A stretch of 64,000 nucleotides of DNA from Xestospongia muta (Eukaryota > Porifera > Demospongiae > Haplosclerida > Petrosiidae), in assembly GCA_963693285.1 (NCBI GenBank), contig OY848921.1:806001-870000 (forward strand), read 5' to 3'. Shown in pieces: positions 1 through 11,499 of the stretch; the stretch's first letter is position 1, and each line of letters starts with the position of its first letter. The notes under the pieces were generated by a model. That model worked only from the letters and a program-made list of their open reading frames with translations. It was not told where the DNA came from and searched no databases. A program made the translations under genes and the position numbers.

Positions 1-99
1 ATACACACTAGGGATAAATCTTACCAATGTCAATACTGTGAAAAAAAATTTAATCAAAGCAATAATCTCCAAACTCATCTTCGTATTCATCTTAAGTAA
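1..99 (+). CDS. P0: 3' end of a PRDM9-like zinc-finger gene (5' truncated by window)
   Basis: The frame is open from base 1 to TAA at 97-99. It encodes the last linker and last C2H2 finger ([14 protein letters not shown], ending HLRIHLK). The same terminal finger and stop close P2 and P4, so this is the end of another array member lying mostly to the left of the window. The contact residues of the finger are Q,N,N,T (-1,2,3,6). Nothing can be said about its SET exons. Confidence 0.85.
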   Translation: MHTRDKSYQCQYCEKKFNQSNNLQTHLRIHLK

Positions 100-142
100 T
101 TAATTATTGTTTTTGCTAATCATTTACATTACACTTTATTAA

Positions 143-156
143 GTTACCATAGTAAC
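143..156. promoter_or_regulatory. RFX-type X-box palindrome between PRDM stop and module X
   Basis: GTTACCATAGTAAC fits the RFX X-box pattern RYYNYY-N(1-3)-RRNRAC. It lies 16 bp before the ATG of module X. The same 14-mer recurs at the same place after nearly every gene: 5018-5031, 5746-5759, 9494-9507, 18441-18454, 23332-23345, 26888-26901, 30725-30738, 34354-34367, 43757-43770, 48901-48914, 52679-52692 and 60835-60848. A CTTACCATGGTAAC variant is at 1464-1477, and degraded versions lie near 10814 and 38657. The match to the consensus is seen; RFX binding is inferred. Confidence 0.5.
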
Positions 157-171
157 AACATTATACAAACA

Positions 172-718
172 ATGGACAATACAGATCTAGAGAAGTTAAA
201 GTAGCCCAGGGTGACTAGTCCCAAAGTTTTAGAGGACAGTAACAGAATAGAATGTGTCACTATAGAAGGTAGAATGAGTGAAGTCAAGTTATAACACCTC
301 TAACCAGTGATAGCAGTGGTTCTTATACTATTAGGTGTAAACTGTTTCTACCTAGACTTTTCAATTCTTACTAATCCTAGGGAGATGCTACAAGTAAACA
401 GTTCAGTTAAGGTAAGGTACTACATCAGTGATATTGTTGTCACTGTTGAAGTGGTCACTCAACTAAAACATACACAGTATCTATACAACATTTATAATCC
501 AGTGATGCTTAATTGCCTAATGTTAGGTCATGCACAATCACAGTAACACAAAAGTCTTTTTGCAAGTACTACAAGTAGTTCTTTCAGATGAAATTTTCAA
601 AATTGGTACACCAGTTGCTACACAAGTGTTAGAAAGTGCAGACCTCCTGTTTAAATTGTGCTCTAGGTCTGAAAACAGGGAGATTGTATCAACTTTATTT
701 TGCAACCAGTCTAAATGA
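172..718 (+). pseudogene. Module X relic (copy 1)
   Basis: This is the fullest form of a coding-like module that follows most PRDM copies. It starts MDNTDLEKLK and then meets TAG. After that come stretches in shifting frames: a VTVEGG/SEVKLTPLTSD-like part, FYLDFSILTNPREMLQ, DIVVTVE, HNHSNTKVFLQ, and FKIGTPVATQVLESADLLFKLCSRSE ending at 716-718. I do not recognise the family. The in-frame stop and frame changes argue for a decayed gene, but the phrase GTPVATQVLESADLLF is well kept between copies. Confidence 0.5.
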
Positions 719-739
719 TCTGTCATCTGCTCTTGAACA

Positions 740-1039
740 AGATAATGTAAGAGTATGACAACAAGGAGGGAGAGTCAGAGCAAAGAGACTTCAATCAGAT
801 GAGCCAACTTGTGACTGGCAATTGCAATACCTATATCTATAAAGATAAAATGAAACTTAGTGAATAAAAACAGATAAGACCAATATACTTGATATTGATT
901 TCTCTATGAGTAGGCCAGGTGACAAATGTAGCAATTTGTCTTGGAAGTGATGAACTCATTGCAGGTGGTAAGCTGTTGTAAATATCAACAAATCCAAGGT
1001 CACATTCATATGTAGAGATAGTCACCCTTTGACCATAAC
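740..1039 (-). pseudogene. C48/Ulp1-like cysteine peptidase fragment (copy 1, catalytic Cys lost)
   Basis: Read on the minus strand, exon A (1039-889) encodes TISTYECDLGFVDIYNSLPP...LPRQIATFV. A 52-bp intron (gtatac-type donor, ttatag acceptor) follows, then exon B from 836 with SQVGSSD. The pattern VDIYxSL...RQIA...QxGxSDCGLF is that of Ulp1/C48-fold peptidases found in many invertebrate transposon-related genes. Here the catalytic Cys codon is TGA (791-793), so this copy is dead. No upstream exon is present. Confidence 0.65.
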
Positions 1040-1069
1040 CTGTATATGTAACACATGAACAATCGGAGA

Positions 1070-1427
1070 CCTTTAATTTTGATTTGCATCTTCGACATAA
1101 TCCTAATTGTCTTTCTGCTAATTCTCAATGTTTTACTAGCTTGTTGAAAATGTCAAGAAAGCTTTTGTGAATTGTATCAGCTACAAGACCACATTCGTAA
1201 ACATGAGCAACTTGATGTAAAAGGAAGGAATAAAAAAGGCTCATTTCCATTGATAAACTGCTATAATCCAGATAATTGTGGAAAGAAATTTTTTGTCAGT
1301 CATCATTAAGGACTCATCTTCGTATACACACTGATGATAAGCATTACCAATGTCGGTACTGTGGAAAATGATTTAGTCAGAATCATAATCTCCAAAGATA
1401 TCTTAGTATTCATCTAAATAATTAATT
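1070..1427 (+). pseudogene. PRDM exon 7 relic
   Basis: A decayed piece of the zinc-finger exon: [15 protein letters not shown] start, a CQESF finger, then CGKKF and CGK finger scraps and the HLNN end. It has many frameshifts and in-frame stops. It starts abruptly after the C48 relic with no SET exons before it, so it arose by rearrangement rather than decay in place. The copy at 19388-19735 shares the same breakpoints. Confidence 0.75.
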
Positions 1428-1489
1428 ATTTTTGCTAATCATTATTCATTATCACTTTATTAACTTACCATGGTAACAAAACTACATCA

Positions 1490-1777
1490 GTGATAGAAAT
1501 TGTAGTCACTGTTGAAGATGGTCACTCAACTAAAACTTACACAATATCTACACAACATTTATCATCCAGTGATGATTGCCTAATGTTAGGTCACAATCAC
1601 AGTAACACAAAAGTCTTTTTGCAAGAACTACAATTGCAAGGAGTTCTTTCAGATAAAATTTTCAAAATTGGTACACCAGTTGCTACACAAGTGTTAGAAA
1701 GTGCAGACCTACTGTTTATATGGTGCTCTAGACCTGAATACAGAGAGATTGTATCAACTTTTGCAACCAGCCTATAA
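1490..1777 (+). pseudogene. Module X relic, distal half (copy 2)
   Basis: Open for 95 codons: IEIVVTVEDGHSTKTYTI, QHLSSSDDCLMLGHNHSNTKVFLQ, GVLSDKIFKIGTPVATQVLE, SADLLFIWCSRPEYREIV, ending FATSL*. This is the longest uninterrupted stretch of module X and may preserve a true C-terminal exon. It is preceded by the CCATGG-centred X-box variant at 1464-1477. Confidence 0.45.
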
Positions 1778-1789
1778 TAAATGACCTGT

Positions 1790-2103
1790 CATCTGCTCTT
1801 GAACAAGATAATTGTAAGAGTATGACAACAAGGAGGGAGAGTCAGAGCAAAGAGACCACAATCAGATGACCCAACTTGTGACTGGCAGTACCTATGTCTA
1901 TAAAGATAAAATGAAACTTAGTGAATAAAAACACATAAGACCAATATACCTGATATTGACTTCCCTATGAGTAGGTGACAAGCAAACAAATGTAGCAATT
2001 TGTCTTGGAAGTGATGAACTCATTGCAGGTGGTAAGCTGTTGTAAATATCAACAAATCCAAGGTCACATTCATATGTAGAGATAGTCACCCCATGATCAT
2101 AAC
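1790..2103 (-). pseudogene. C48/Ulp1-like peptidase fragment (copy 2, DCG motif kept)
   Basis: Exon A spans 2103-1950 and exon B begins at 1897, separated by a 52-bp intron. Joining them gives REVNIRHRYCQSQVGSSDCGL, so the oxyanion Gln and catalytic Cys are present. The usual catalytic Asp (VYDSL) is Asn here (IYNSL), and the usual HW is HG. Exon B runs into a stop at FKSR*. This is a truncated gene piece on the strand opposite to the array. Confidence 0.7.
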
Positions 2104-2149
2104 CTGTATATGTAACACATAAACAATGGGAGACCTATGAATATCAAAT

Positions 2150-2317
2150 ACTAGAGCTTGTCCAGTATTTTGTAGCAAAAGAGGAGAAACAAAGTATAAA
2201 GAGACAATAGAATTATCTCAAGATGTAGAGGATGAAACTATGTCTGCTAAAGAAAGATAATAAGCTCGTAAGAGAGCAAAACTATCACAACCTACAATTT
2301 CAACAGATGATGATTAA
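2150..2317 (+). pseudogene. Module Y tail relic
   Basis: Short decayed remnant of module Y: TIELSQDVEDE, then AMSAKER with a stop, then RAKLSQPTISTDDD*. It directly precedes the short-class upstream region of P1, the same order seen before P5, P8, P9 and P15. Confidence 0.6.
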
Positions 2318-2379
2318 ACCACCTTAATTTTTAAATTAAAAAAATAACAATTATTAATAATTTATTTTTGGTAAAAATC

Positions 2380-2456
2380 AATAAAATTTCAGTGAAAGGG
2401 GTGGTATTTTTAACCACAATATGGTGGTCTTTACCAGCTAGTCTGAGGCGTTCAAA
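2380..2456 (+). promoter_or_regulatory. Short-class upstream region of P1
   Basis: A roughly 75-bp block (AATTTCAGTGAAAGGGGTGG, AATATGGTGGTCTTTACC, AGCTAGTCTGAGGCG TTCAAA) abuts the ATG. It is nearly identical before P1, P2, P5, P7, P8, P9, P10 and P15, always behind a module Y tail. No TATA box is obvious. Promoter function is inferred from position and conservation. Confidence 0.45.
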
Positions 2457-4902
2457 ATGGCAGATGTAATGCAAGAATTATGTGACTATGAGAAGAAAAG
2501 ACTAGATAATGTTGAAAAGAATATTGAACTCATGAAAACTTTAGGTAAAATACTATTGTAAAGTAAATAAAAGGTCATAAAGATTATGTAGGTTTAGATG
2601 TTAAATCCAAAAACAAGAGTAGAGTTAGAAAAAGGAGAAAGAGACGATATAGTAATTGTAGTAATAGTAGCAGTGATAGTGGAGATGAATGGATACCTGC
2701 TCTAGAGACTTGTGTGATAAGGAAAAAAACAAATGATGTCATAAGAGGTAATAAACTTGTAAATAAAATATGGACACCATTCTTTTGTATTTAGATCATA
2801 AACTTAAAAAAGTCTTGAAGAAGAAAAAAACACAGCAGAAGAAATATTGCAAACCTGTAGAGGGGGAGGAGCCTTCATTTGAGAGCCACGATTGCAAGTT
2901 GTCTAATGAGTTTGTTGAGTTATTTGGAGATGATAATGATAAAGAATATGAAGATTTTGAAGGATTTGATATTGAAGATGTGTAAGTTAGATTATACCAA
3001 TATTGCCTGTATTGTTTTCTTAATACAGTGGTAATGTACCTAAACATCCAGTTAGTGAGCGATATCCTAAGAGATTAAGTCACCAAAAAAAATACAGAGA
3101 AGATGAACTATCTGATGAAGATGAATATCTCTGTAAGTTCAGTATCAATATGGTTACTTCTACAACTTCTATTATTAGTTTGTGACAACTGTGAGGATAT
3201 TCATCATGGTGACTGTCCTGTTCATGGACCCTTACTAACTCTAGATCCTTCTAGTGGTCACGATGAAGCATCTCTACAATATACTAGTGTATTTGTTCCA
3301 GCTGAATTAACTGTTAAACCTTCTAAGATACCCAATGGTGGTCTGGGTGTTTTTGCTACACAATTAATACCTCGTGGAGTTAGGTTTGGTCCTTATGAAG
3401 GAAGGAAAGTGTTAAAAGAAGAGCTGACTAAAGGAGAAGATACTAGCTACATGTGGGAGGTACTCTAATGAAATAATTATAAAGTCCAAATAATTTTTAT
3501 TTTTTTTTCAGGTGAAGCGTGTTGGAGAGAGGTCATATTATATTGATGGTCGATCAGATAAGCGAAGTAATTGGTTACGATTTGTTAACTGTGCTCACAA
3601 TGTAGATGAACAGAATTTAATAGCTTTCCAGTATCATGGTAACATCTATTATCGTTCATTCAAACATATCTATCCTGGTAATGAACTCTATGTATGGTAT
3701 GGTGAAGAATATGCAAGAGAACTTGGGATCACAGCTAGTTTTGAAAAAGGTAGGGTAATTCTTTTGTCAGAAATAAAATTTACTATCTACTTTTAGATGA
3801 TTGTCAGTTTTATAATTGCAAAAATTGTGGAAGTAGTTTTGTTTTGAAAGCAAATTTTGATTTGCATCTTCGACATAATCCTAATTGTCTTGCTGCTAAT
3901 CCTCAATGTTTTACTTGTCGAAAATGTCAAGAAAGCTTTTGTGAATTGTATCAGTTACAAGACCACATTCGTAAACATGAGCAACTTGATGTAAAAGGAA
4001 GAAATAAAAAAAGGCTCATTTCCCATGATAAATTGCTAGTTGATAATAATCCAGACATTATGTGTGATTATTGTGGAAAGAAATTTTCTTGTCAGTCATC
4101 ATTGAGGACTCATCTTCGTATACACACTGGTGATAAACCTTACCAATGTCAGTATTGTCGAAAAAGATTTGGTCATAATGGTAGTCTCCGAAAACATCTT
4201 CGTATACACATGGGTGATAAATCTTACCAATATCAGTACTGTGAAAAACAATTTTATCAGAATAGTGATCTCCAAAGACATCTTTGTACACACACTGGTA
4301 ATAAACCTTATCAATCTCAGTGCTATGGAAAAGAATTTAATCAAGGCCGTAGTCTCCAAACTTATGTTTGTATAAACACTGGTGATAAACCTTACCAATG
4401 TCAGTACTGTAGAAAAGGATTTAGTGTTAATAATAATCTCCAACGACATCTTCGTATACACACTGGTGATAAACCTTACCAATGTCAGTACTGTGGAAAA
4501 GGATTTAGTGTTAATAATAATCTCCAACGACATCTTCGTATACACACTGGTGATAAACCTTACCAATGTCAGTACTGTGGAAAAGGATTTAGTAATAATA
4601 GTAATCTCCAAACTCATCTTCGTATACACACTGGAGATAAACCTTACCAATGTCAGTACTGTGGAAAAAAATTTAGTACTAATAGTAATCTCCAAACTCA
4701 TCTTCGTATACACACTGGAGATAAACCTTACCAATGTCAGTACTGTGAAAAAGGATTTAGTCAAAATAGTAATCTCCAAACTCATCTTCGTATACACACT
4801 GGAGATAAACCTTACCAATGTCAGTACTGTGGAAAAGTATTTAGTGATAATAGTAATCTCCAAACTCATCTTCGTATACACACTGGTGATAAACCTCACT
4901 AG
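2457..4902 (+). CDS. P1: PRDM9-like PR/SET zinc-finger protein, last finger lost
   Basis: Exons 2457-2544, 2592-2747, 2795-2981, 3029-3132, 3179-3459, 3512-3749 and 3797-4902; all introns are GT-AG and 46-52 bp, giving about 638 aa. E5/E6 carry the pre-SET CDNC...C..H knuckle and SET motifs [24 protein letters not shown] and [13 protein letters not shown]. After two separate fingers come ten tandem units with contacts CSST, HGSK, QSDR, QRST, VNNR, VNNR, NSNT, TSNT, QSNT, DSNT. Units 3 and 4 are broken (first Cys to Tyr; Cys order and both His altered). The stop at 4900-4902 is CAC-TAG where P11 has CAC-CAG, so the final finger (4903-4975) is untranslated. Predicted role: nuclear DNA-binding histone methyltransferase. 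Confidence 0.85.
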
Positions 4903-5043
4903 TGTCGGTACTGTGGAAAAAAATTTAATGAAAGCAATAATCTCCAAACTCATCTTTGTATACATCTAGAGTAATTAATTATTATTTTTGCTAATTATTT
5001 ACATTACACTTTATTAAGTTACCATAGTAACAACACTACACAA

Positions 5044-5128
5044 ATAATGGACAATACAGATCTAGAGAAGTTAAAGTAGTCCAAGGTGGCTAGTCCCAAA
5101 GTTTCAGAGCACAGTAACAGAATAGAAT
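5044..5128 (+). pseudogene. Module X 5' stub
   Basis: The first about 85 bp of module X (ATGGACAATACAGATCTAG onward), cut at AGAATAGAATGTG, where zinc-finger sequence starts without a spacer. The breakpoint is a direct join of two array modules. Confidence 0.6.
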
Positions 5129-5719
<591 letters not shown>

Positions 5720-5782
5720 TAATCATTTACATTATACTTTATTAAGTTACCATAGTAACAACACTACACAAACACTGGACAA

Positions 5783-6020
5783 TACAGATCTAGAAAAGTT
5801 ATAGTCCAGGGTGACTAGTCCCAAAGTTCCAGAGCACTGTAACAGAATAGAATGTGTCACTGTGGAAGGTGGAATGAGTGAAGTCAAGTTAACACCTCTA
5901 ACCAGTGATAGCAGTGCTTCTTTAAAATTAGGTGTAAATTGTTTCTACCTAGACATTTCAATTCTTACTGATCCTAGGGAGATGCTACAAGTAAGCAGTT
6001 CAGTTAACTGAAGGTAAATA
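5783..6020 (+). pseudogene. Module X relic, proximal half
   Basis: Here the module reads openly from 5811: TSPKVPEHCNRIECVTVEGG, SEVKLTPLTSDSSASLK, GVNCFYLDISILTDPREML, VSSSVN*. The usual ATG is CTG and the usual TAG context is changed (AAGTTATAGTCC). It then joins PRDM exon 2 sequence at about 6013. Confidence 0.45.
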
Positions 6021-6470
6021 AAATGTGTGATGAGGAAAAAAACAAATAATGTCATGAGAGATAATAAACTTGTAAATAAAATATGGACAACATTTTTTTG
6101 TGTTTAGATCACAAACTTACAAGAGTCTTGAAGCAGCAAAAACCACGGCAGAAGAAATATTGCCAACATGTAGAGTGGGAGGAGCCTTCATTTGAGAGCC
6201 TTGATTGCAAGTTGTCTAATGAGTTTGTTGAGTTATTTGGAGATGATAATAATGAAGAATATGAAAACTTTGAAGGATTTGATATTGAAGATGTGTAAGT
6301 TAGATTATATCAGTATTGCTGATATTGTTTTCTTAATACAGTGGTAATGTACCTCAGTGTCCAGTTAGTAAACGAATCTTCAAAAACATCTTTGAATAGA
6401 CACTGGTGATAAACCTTACCAATTTCAGTACTGTGGAAAAAAGCATTTAGTAAAAATAATAATCTTCTTA
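6013..6470 (+). pseudogene. Chimeric PRDM relic: E2 end, E3, E4 start, finger piece
   Basis: E2 tail (from about 6020), a 47-bp intron, intact E3 (6112-6298; [12 protein letters not shown]...GFDIEDV), the next intron, then E4 for about 30 bp ([11 protein letters not shown]). At 6369-6384 it switches to finger sequence (FQKHL-like, [14 protein letters not shown]). The same junction occurs near 27510 and, without E3, at 35612. There is no SET domain. Confidence 0.75.
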
Positions 6471-6489
6471 TACAATTAAATTAGTTGAA

Positions 6490-6803
6490 AATTGTTGTAC
6501 CTACACTATTATTAATCCTAAGGAGATACTACAAGTAAAACAGTTCAGTGATAGAAATTGTTATCACTGCTAAAGATGGTCACTCAACTAAAACTTACAC
6601 AGTATCTATACAACATTTATCATCCAGTGATGCTTGCCTCTCTCATCTAGATGTATCAGCTGGCTCTCTTCAATGAAAGTTAGTTATAATCATTATTAAA
6701 TATAATTATTAAGTTAATCTACAAAAGAAATGAAGGATATCACTAAACAAAATGATACAGAGCAAAACTATCACAACCTACAATTTCAAGAGATGATGAT
6801 TAA
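6490..6803 (+). pseudogene. Module X and Y scraps
   Basis: A module X piece (VIEIVITAKDGHSTKTYTV, IQHLSSSDACLSHLDVSAGSLQ*) up to about 6676, AT-rich filler, then a 50-bp module Y tail (RAKLSQPTISRDDD-like, ending TAA near 6803). No other gene is visible before the short-class upstream region of P2 at about 6865-6938. Confidence 0.5.
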
Positions 6804-6938
6804 ACCATCTAAATTTTTAATTAAAAAATTACAATTACTAATAAATTTATTTTTGGTAAAAAGCAATGAATTTTAGTGAAAGGGGTGGTATTTCTAACGA
6901 CAATGGTGGTTTTTACCAGCTAGTCTGAGGCGTTCAAA

Positions 6939-9450
6939 ATGGCAGATGTAGTGCTAGAATTATGTGACTATGAGAAGAGAAGACTAGAGAATGTTGAAAA
7001 GAATATTGAACTCATGAAAACTTTAGGTAAAATACTATTGTATGTTAAATAAAAAGTCATAAAGATTATGTAGGTTTAGATATTAAGTCCCAATACAAGA
7101 GTAGAGTTAGAAAAAGGAGAAGGAGACGATATAGTAATTGTAGTAAAAGTATCAGTGATAGTGGAGATGAATGGATACCAACTCGAGAGACTTGTGTGGT
7201 GAAGAAAAAAAGAAATGATGTCACAAGAGGTGATAAACTTGTAAATAAAATATGGACACCATTATTTTGTATTTAGATCATAAACTTAAAAAAGTCTTGA
7301 AGAAGAAAAAACCACAGCAGAAGAAATATTGCAAACCTGTAGAGTGGGAGGAGCCTTCATTTGAGAGCCACAATTGCAAGTTGTCTAATGAGTTTGTTGA
7401 GTTATTTGGAGATGATAATGATGAAGAATATGAAGATTTTGAAGGATTTGATATTGAAGATGTGTAAGTTAGATTATACCAATGTTGCCTGTATTGTTTT
7501 CTTAATACAGTAGAAATGTACCTAAACATCCAGTTAGTGAGCGATATCCTAAGAGATTAAGTCACCAAAAAGAATACAAAGAAGATGAACTATCTGATGA
7601 AGATGAATATCTCTGTAAGTTCAGTATCAATATGGTTACTTCTACAACTTCTATTATTAGTTTGTGACAACTGTGAGGATATTCATCATGGTGACTGTCC
7701 TGTTCATGGACCCTTACTAACTCTAGATCCTTCTAGTGGTCATGATGAAGCATCTCTACAACATACTACTGTATTTGTTCCAGCTGAATTAACTGTTAAA
7801 CCTTCTAAGATACCCAATGGTGGTCTGGGTGTTTTTGCTACACAATTTATACCTCGTGGAGTTAGATTTGGTCCTTATGAAGGAAGGAAAGTGTTAAAAG
7901 AAGAGCTCACTAAAGGAGAAGATACTAGCTACATGTGGGAGGTACTCTAATGAAATAATTATAATGTCGAAATATTTTTTTTTTCAGGTGAACCGTGTTG
8001 GAGAGAGGTCATATTATATTGATGGTCAATCAGATAAGCAAAGTAATTGGTTACGATTTGTTAACTGTGCTCACAATGTAGATGAACAGAATTTAATAGC
8101 TTTTCAGTATCATGGTAACATCTATTATCGCTCATTCAAACATATCTATCCTGGTAATGAACTCTATGTATGGTATGGTGAAGAATATGCAAGAGAACTT
8201 GGGATCACAGCTAGTTTTGAAAAATGTAAAGTAATTCTTTTGGCAAAAATAAAATTTACTATCTATTTTTAGATGATTGTCAACTGTATAATTGCAAAAA
8301 TTGTGGAAGTAGTTTTGTTTTGAAATCAAATTTTGATTTGCATCTTCGACATAATCCTAATTGTCTTGCTGCTAATCCTCAATGTTTTACTTGTCAAAAA
8401 TGTCAAGAAAGCTTTTGTGAATTGTATCAGTTACAAGACCACATTCGTAAACATGAGCGACTTGATGGAAAAGGAAAGAATAAAAAAAGGCTTGCTTTCA
8501 ACGATAAATTGCTAGTTGATAATAATCCAGATATTATGTGTGATTATTGTGGAAAGAAATTTTCTTGTCAGTCATCATTGAGGACTCATCTTCACATACA
8601 CACTGGTGACAAACCTTACCAATGTCAGTACTGTCAAAAAAGATTTGGTCATAATGGTAGTCTCCGAAAACATCTTTGTATACACATGGGTGATAAATCT
8701 TACCAATGTCAGTACTATGAAAAAGGATTTAGTCGAAATGGTGATCTCCAAAAACATCTTCATATACACACTGGTGATAAACCTTATCAATGTCAGTACT
8801 GTGAAAAAGCATTTAGTCAGAGTGGTAGTCTCCAAATTCATCTTCGTATACACACTGGTAATAAACCTTATCAATGTCAGTACTGTGAAAAAGCATTTAG
8901 TCAGAGTGGTAGTCTCCAAAGACATCTTCGTATACACACTGGTGATAAACCTTACCAATGTCAGTACTGTGAAAAAGCATTTAGTGTGAATGGTAATCTC
9001 CAAACTCATCTTCGCACACACACTGGTGATAAACATTACCAATGTGAGTACTGTGGAAAAGGATTTAGTAGTAATAGTAATCTCCAAACTCATCTTCATA
9101 TACACACTGGTGATAAACCTTACCAATGTCTGTACTGTGAAAAAGCATTTAGTCAGAATAGTAATCTCCAAATTCATCTTCGTATACACACTGGTAATAA
9201 ACCTTATCAATGTCAGTACTGTGAAAAAGCATTTAGTCAGAATGGTAATCTCCAAACTCATCTTCGCACACACACTGGTGATAAACCTTACCAATGTGAG
9301 TACTGTGGAAAAGGATTTAGGAATAATAGTCATCTCCAAACTCATTTTCATATACATACTAGGGATAAATCTTACCAATGTCAATACTGTGAAAAAAAAT
9401 TTAATCAAAGCAATAATCTCCAAACTCATCTTCGTATTCATCTTAAGTAA
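6939..9450 (+). CDS. P2: intact PRDM9-like PR/SET zinc-finger protein
   Basis: Exons 6939-7026, 7074-7229, 7277-7463, 7511-7614, 7661-7941, 7988-8225 and 8273-9450; about 662 aa to the ancestral stop (HLRIHLK*). The E6 donor is T|gtaaag instead of G|gtaggg, which changes the junction residue from Asp to Tyr (EKYDCQ) but keeps the frame. All SET motifs are present. Eleven tandem fingers have contacts CSST, HGSK, RGDK, QGSI, QGSR, VGNT, SSNT, QSNI, QGNT, NSHT, QNNT; the third is CQYY instead of CQYC and probably does not fold. One of the best candidates for a working member. Confidence 0.88.
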
Positions 9451-9522
9451 TTAATTATTGTTTTTGCTAATCATTTACATTACACTTTATTAAGTTACCA
9501 TAGTAACAACATTATACAAACA

Positions 9523-10072
9523 ATGGACAATACAGATCTAGAAAAGTTAAAGTAGTCCAGGGTGACTAGTCCCAAAGTTTCAGAGGACAGTAACAGAATA
9601 GAATGTGTCACTGTAGAAGGTAGAATGAGTGAAGTCAAGTTATAACACCTCTAACCAGTGATAGCAGTGGTTCTTATACTATTAGGTGTAAATTGTTTCT
9701 ACCTAGACTTTTCAATTCTTACTAATCCTAGGGAGATGCTACAAGTAAACAGTTCAGTTAATAAGGTAAGGTACTACATCAGTGATATTGTTGTCACTGT
9801 TGAAGTGGTCACTCAACTAAAACATACACAGTATCTATACAACATTTATAATCCAGTGATGCTTAATTGCCTAATGTTAGGTCATGCACAATCACAGTAA
9901 CACAAAAGTCTTTTTGCAAGTACTACAAGGAGTTCTTTCAGATGAAATTTTCAAAATTGGTACACCAGTTGCTACACAAGTGTTAGAAAGTGCAGACCTA
10001 CTGTTTAAATTGTGCTCTAGGTCTGAAAACAGGGAGATTGTATCAACTTTATTTTGCAACCAGTCTAAATGA
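9523..10072 (+). pseudogene. Module X relic (copy after P2)
   Basis: Nearly the same as the copy at 172-718: MDNTDLEKLK then TAG, NCFYLDFSILTNPREML, DIVVTVEVVTQ, GTPVATQVLESADLLFKLCS, ending before CCAGTCTAAATGA. The matching stop codons show that the two copies decayed before they were duplicated. Confidence 0.5.
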
Positions 10073-10079
10073 TCTGTCA

Positions 10080-10409
10080 TCTGCTCTTGAACAAGATAAT
10101 GTAAGAGTATGACAACAAGGAGGGAGAGAATGAAGAAGGGAGAGTCAGAGCAAAGAGACCTCAATCAGATGAGCCAACTTGTGACTGGCAATTGCAATAC
10201 CTATGTCTATAAAGATAAAATGAAACTTAGTGAATAAAAACAGATAAGACTAATATACCTGATATTGATTTCTCTATGAGTAGGCCAGGTGACAAATGTA
10301 GCAATTTGTCTTGGAAGTGATGAACTCATTGCAGGTGGTAAGCTGTTGTAAATATCAACAAATCCAAGGTCACATTCATATGTAGAGATAGTCACCCCAT
10401 GATCATAAC
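10080..10409 (-). pseudogene. C48/Ulp1-like peptidase fragment (catalytic Cys lost)
   Basis: Exon A 10409-10259 (TISTYECDLGFVDIYNSL...LPRQIATFV) and exon B from about 10206. The exon A acceptor is broken (CAT for CAG at 10410-10412), and the DCG codon is TGA, the same lesion as copy 1. An 18-bp extra segment in the exon B tail is shared with the copy near 19080. Confidence 0.65.
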
Positions 10410-10443
10410 ATGTATGTAACACATGAACAATTGGAGACCTTTA

Positions 10444-10761
10444 ATTTGTGGAAAAGCATTTAGTCAGAATGGTAGTCTCCAAATTCATCTTCGTGTACAC
10501 ACAGGTGATAAACCTTACCAATGTCAGTACTGTGAAAAAGCATTTAATAATAATACTAATCTCCTAACTCATCTTCGTATACACACTGGTGATAAACTTT
10601 ACCAATGTCAGTACTGTGAAAAAGCATTTAGTAAAAGTAGTAAACTCAAAATTCATCTTCGCATACACACTGGTGATAAACCTTACCAATGTCAGTACTG
10701 TGGAAAAGGATTAAATCAAAACAATAATCTCCAAACTCATCTTCGTATTTATCTAAAGTAA
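10444..10761 (+). pseudogene. Orphan zinc-finger array fragment
   Basis: Four fingers in one open frame up to [47 protein letters not shown] (contacts QGSI, NTNT, KSKI, QNNT). It starts inside a finger right after the C48 relic, so it has no SET exons or start of its own. It matches the 3' end of P3, but keeps the last finger that P3 loses and has an extra one. Confidence 0.75.
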
Positions 10762-10832
10762 TTAATTATTGTTTTTGCTAATCATTTACATTACACTTTA
10801 TTAAGTTACCGTAGTAAGAACACTACACAAAC

Positions 10833-10945
10833 AATGGACAATACAGATCTAGAAAAGTTAAAGTAGTCCAGGGTGGCTAGTCCCAAAGCACAGTACCTGA
10901 ATAGAATGTGTCACTGTAGAAGGTGGAATGAGTGAAGTCATGTTA
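10833..10945 (+). pseudogene. Module X 5' stub
   Basis: ATGGACAATACAGATCTAG followed by AAAAGTTAAAGTAG and ECVTVEGGMSEV-like sequence, cut at GAAGTCATGTTAGGG. The same stub and breakpoint recur after P3 (15298-15408). Confidence 0.55.
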
Positions 10946-10989
10946 GGGTGGTTCTTGGTATAACTTGCCTATGATGACCTCATGTGACA

Positions 10990-11115
10990 TCATAACTATG
11001 TTAGAGGTTAATAATGGTATTGTGATAGTAGGTAATACTGGTACATGTATTGTTAGTAATACTGGTATTGTTAGTAATACTGGATTTGTTGGTATTATTG
11101 GTATTATGGGTAAGA
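10990..11115. repeat. Degenerate minisatellite (GTAATACTGGTATTGTTA-like)
   Basis: About five imperfect units built on GGTAATACTGGTATTGTTA and shortening to GGTATTATTGGTATT. A version with one unit fewer lies at 15470-15555 in the P3-P4 gap, so the tract is hypervariable. It has no coding content. Confidence 0.6.
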
Positions 11116-11177
11116 AGGAGACTTAGTGAGATGATACATTTATTTTTTTGGAGTTGATGATGGTGAGATGATGAGAG

Positions 11178-11420
11178 CTAATTTAATATACAAAGTGAGA
11201 AGAATTTGAGGAGTAGCATGCTAATAGAAGTTACAGTAGATGACTCCAATGGTTTGATGAGCTTTAGAGTGGACAGATTGGATATGAGAATACCATAAAT
11301 TAAAAATGATAATAACATCAAGATATTTAAATGAATTGACACATTCAAGATGAGAACCATTTAAGAAAAGAGGGGAGAGAGAGGTTGAAAAGAGGGAGAC
11401 TTATGTGAGATGTATTTGTT
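11178..11420 (-). pseudogene. LINE (CR1/L2-like) reverse-transcriptase relic
   Basis: The minus strand reads PLFLNGSHLECVNSFKYLDV, a spacer, then WYSHIQSVHSKAHQTIGVIY and HATPQILLTLY. FKYLGVxI...W..HI..V..KA...G.LY is the hallmark of the region after the palm in CR1/L2/Jockey-type ORF2 proteins. It has stops (FY*HAT) and no ends, so it is an old fragment carried along when the locus duplicated. Related copies: 15630-15850, 40310-40655, 45140-45530, 61800-62170. Confidence 0.8.
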
Positions 11421-11499
11421 TTTTTGAAGTTGATGGTGAGATGATGAGAGCTAATTATGATGTTATAAGATTGATATTTTATTGTTAATAAGAACCAAT

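Noticed and set aside
2770..2985. Separate 71-residue proteins starting MDTILLYLDHKL at each locus
   Set aside because: The ATG lies in the 47-bp intron 2; only the part from DHKL onward is exon 3 of the PRDM gene.
3103..3468. Open frame starting [22 protein letters not shown] that looks like a signal peptide followed by the SET knuckle
   Set aside because: It reads E4 in the wrong frame and translates the 46-bp intron 4 as hydrophobic residues. The intron has perfect GT-AG ends, and splicing gives the PRDM9-like DEDEYLFCEDC join in every copy. The repeats at 7585, 12486, 21422 and others are the same artefact.
4099..4965. Long minus-strand and shifted-frame ORFs of repeated VYTKMSLEI or [12 protein letters not shown] units over the finger exons
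   Set aside because: They are shadows of the 84-bp finger repeat, whose codon bias leaves other frames open. Their variation follows the C2H2 contact codons, not their own.
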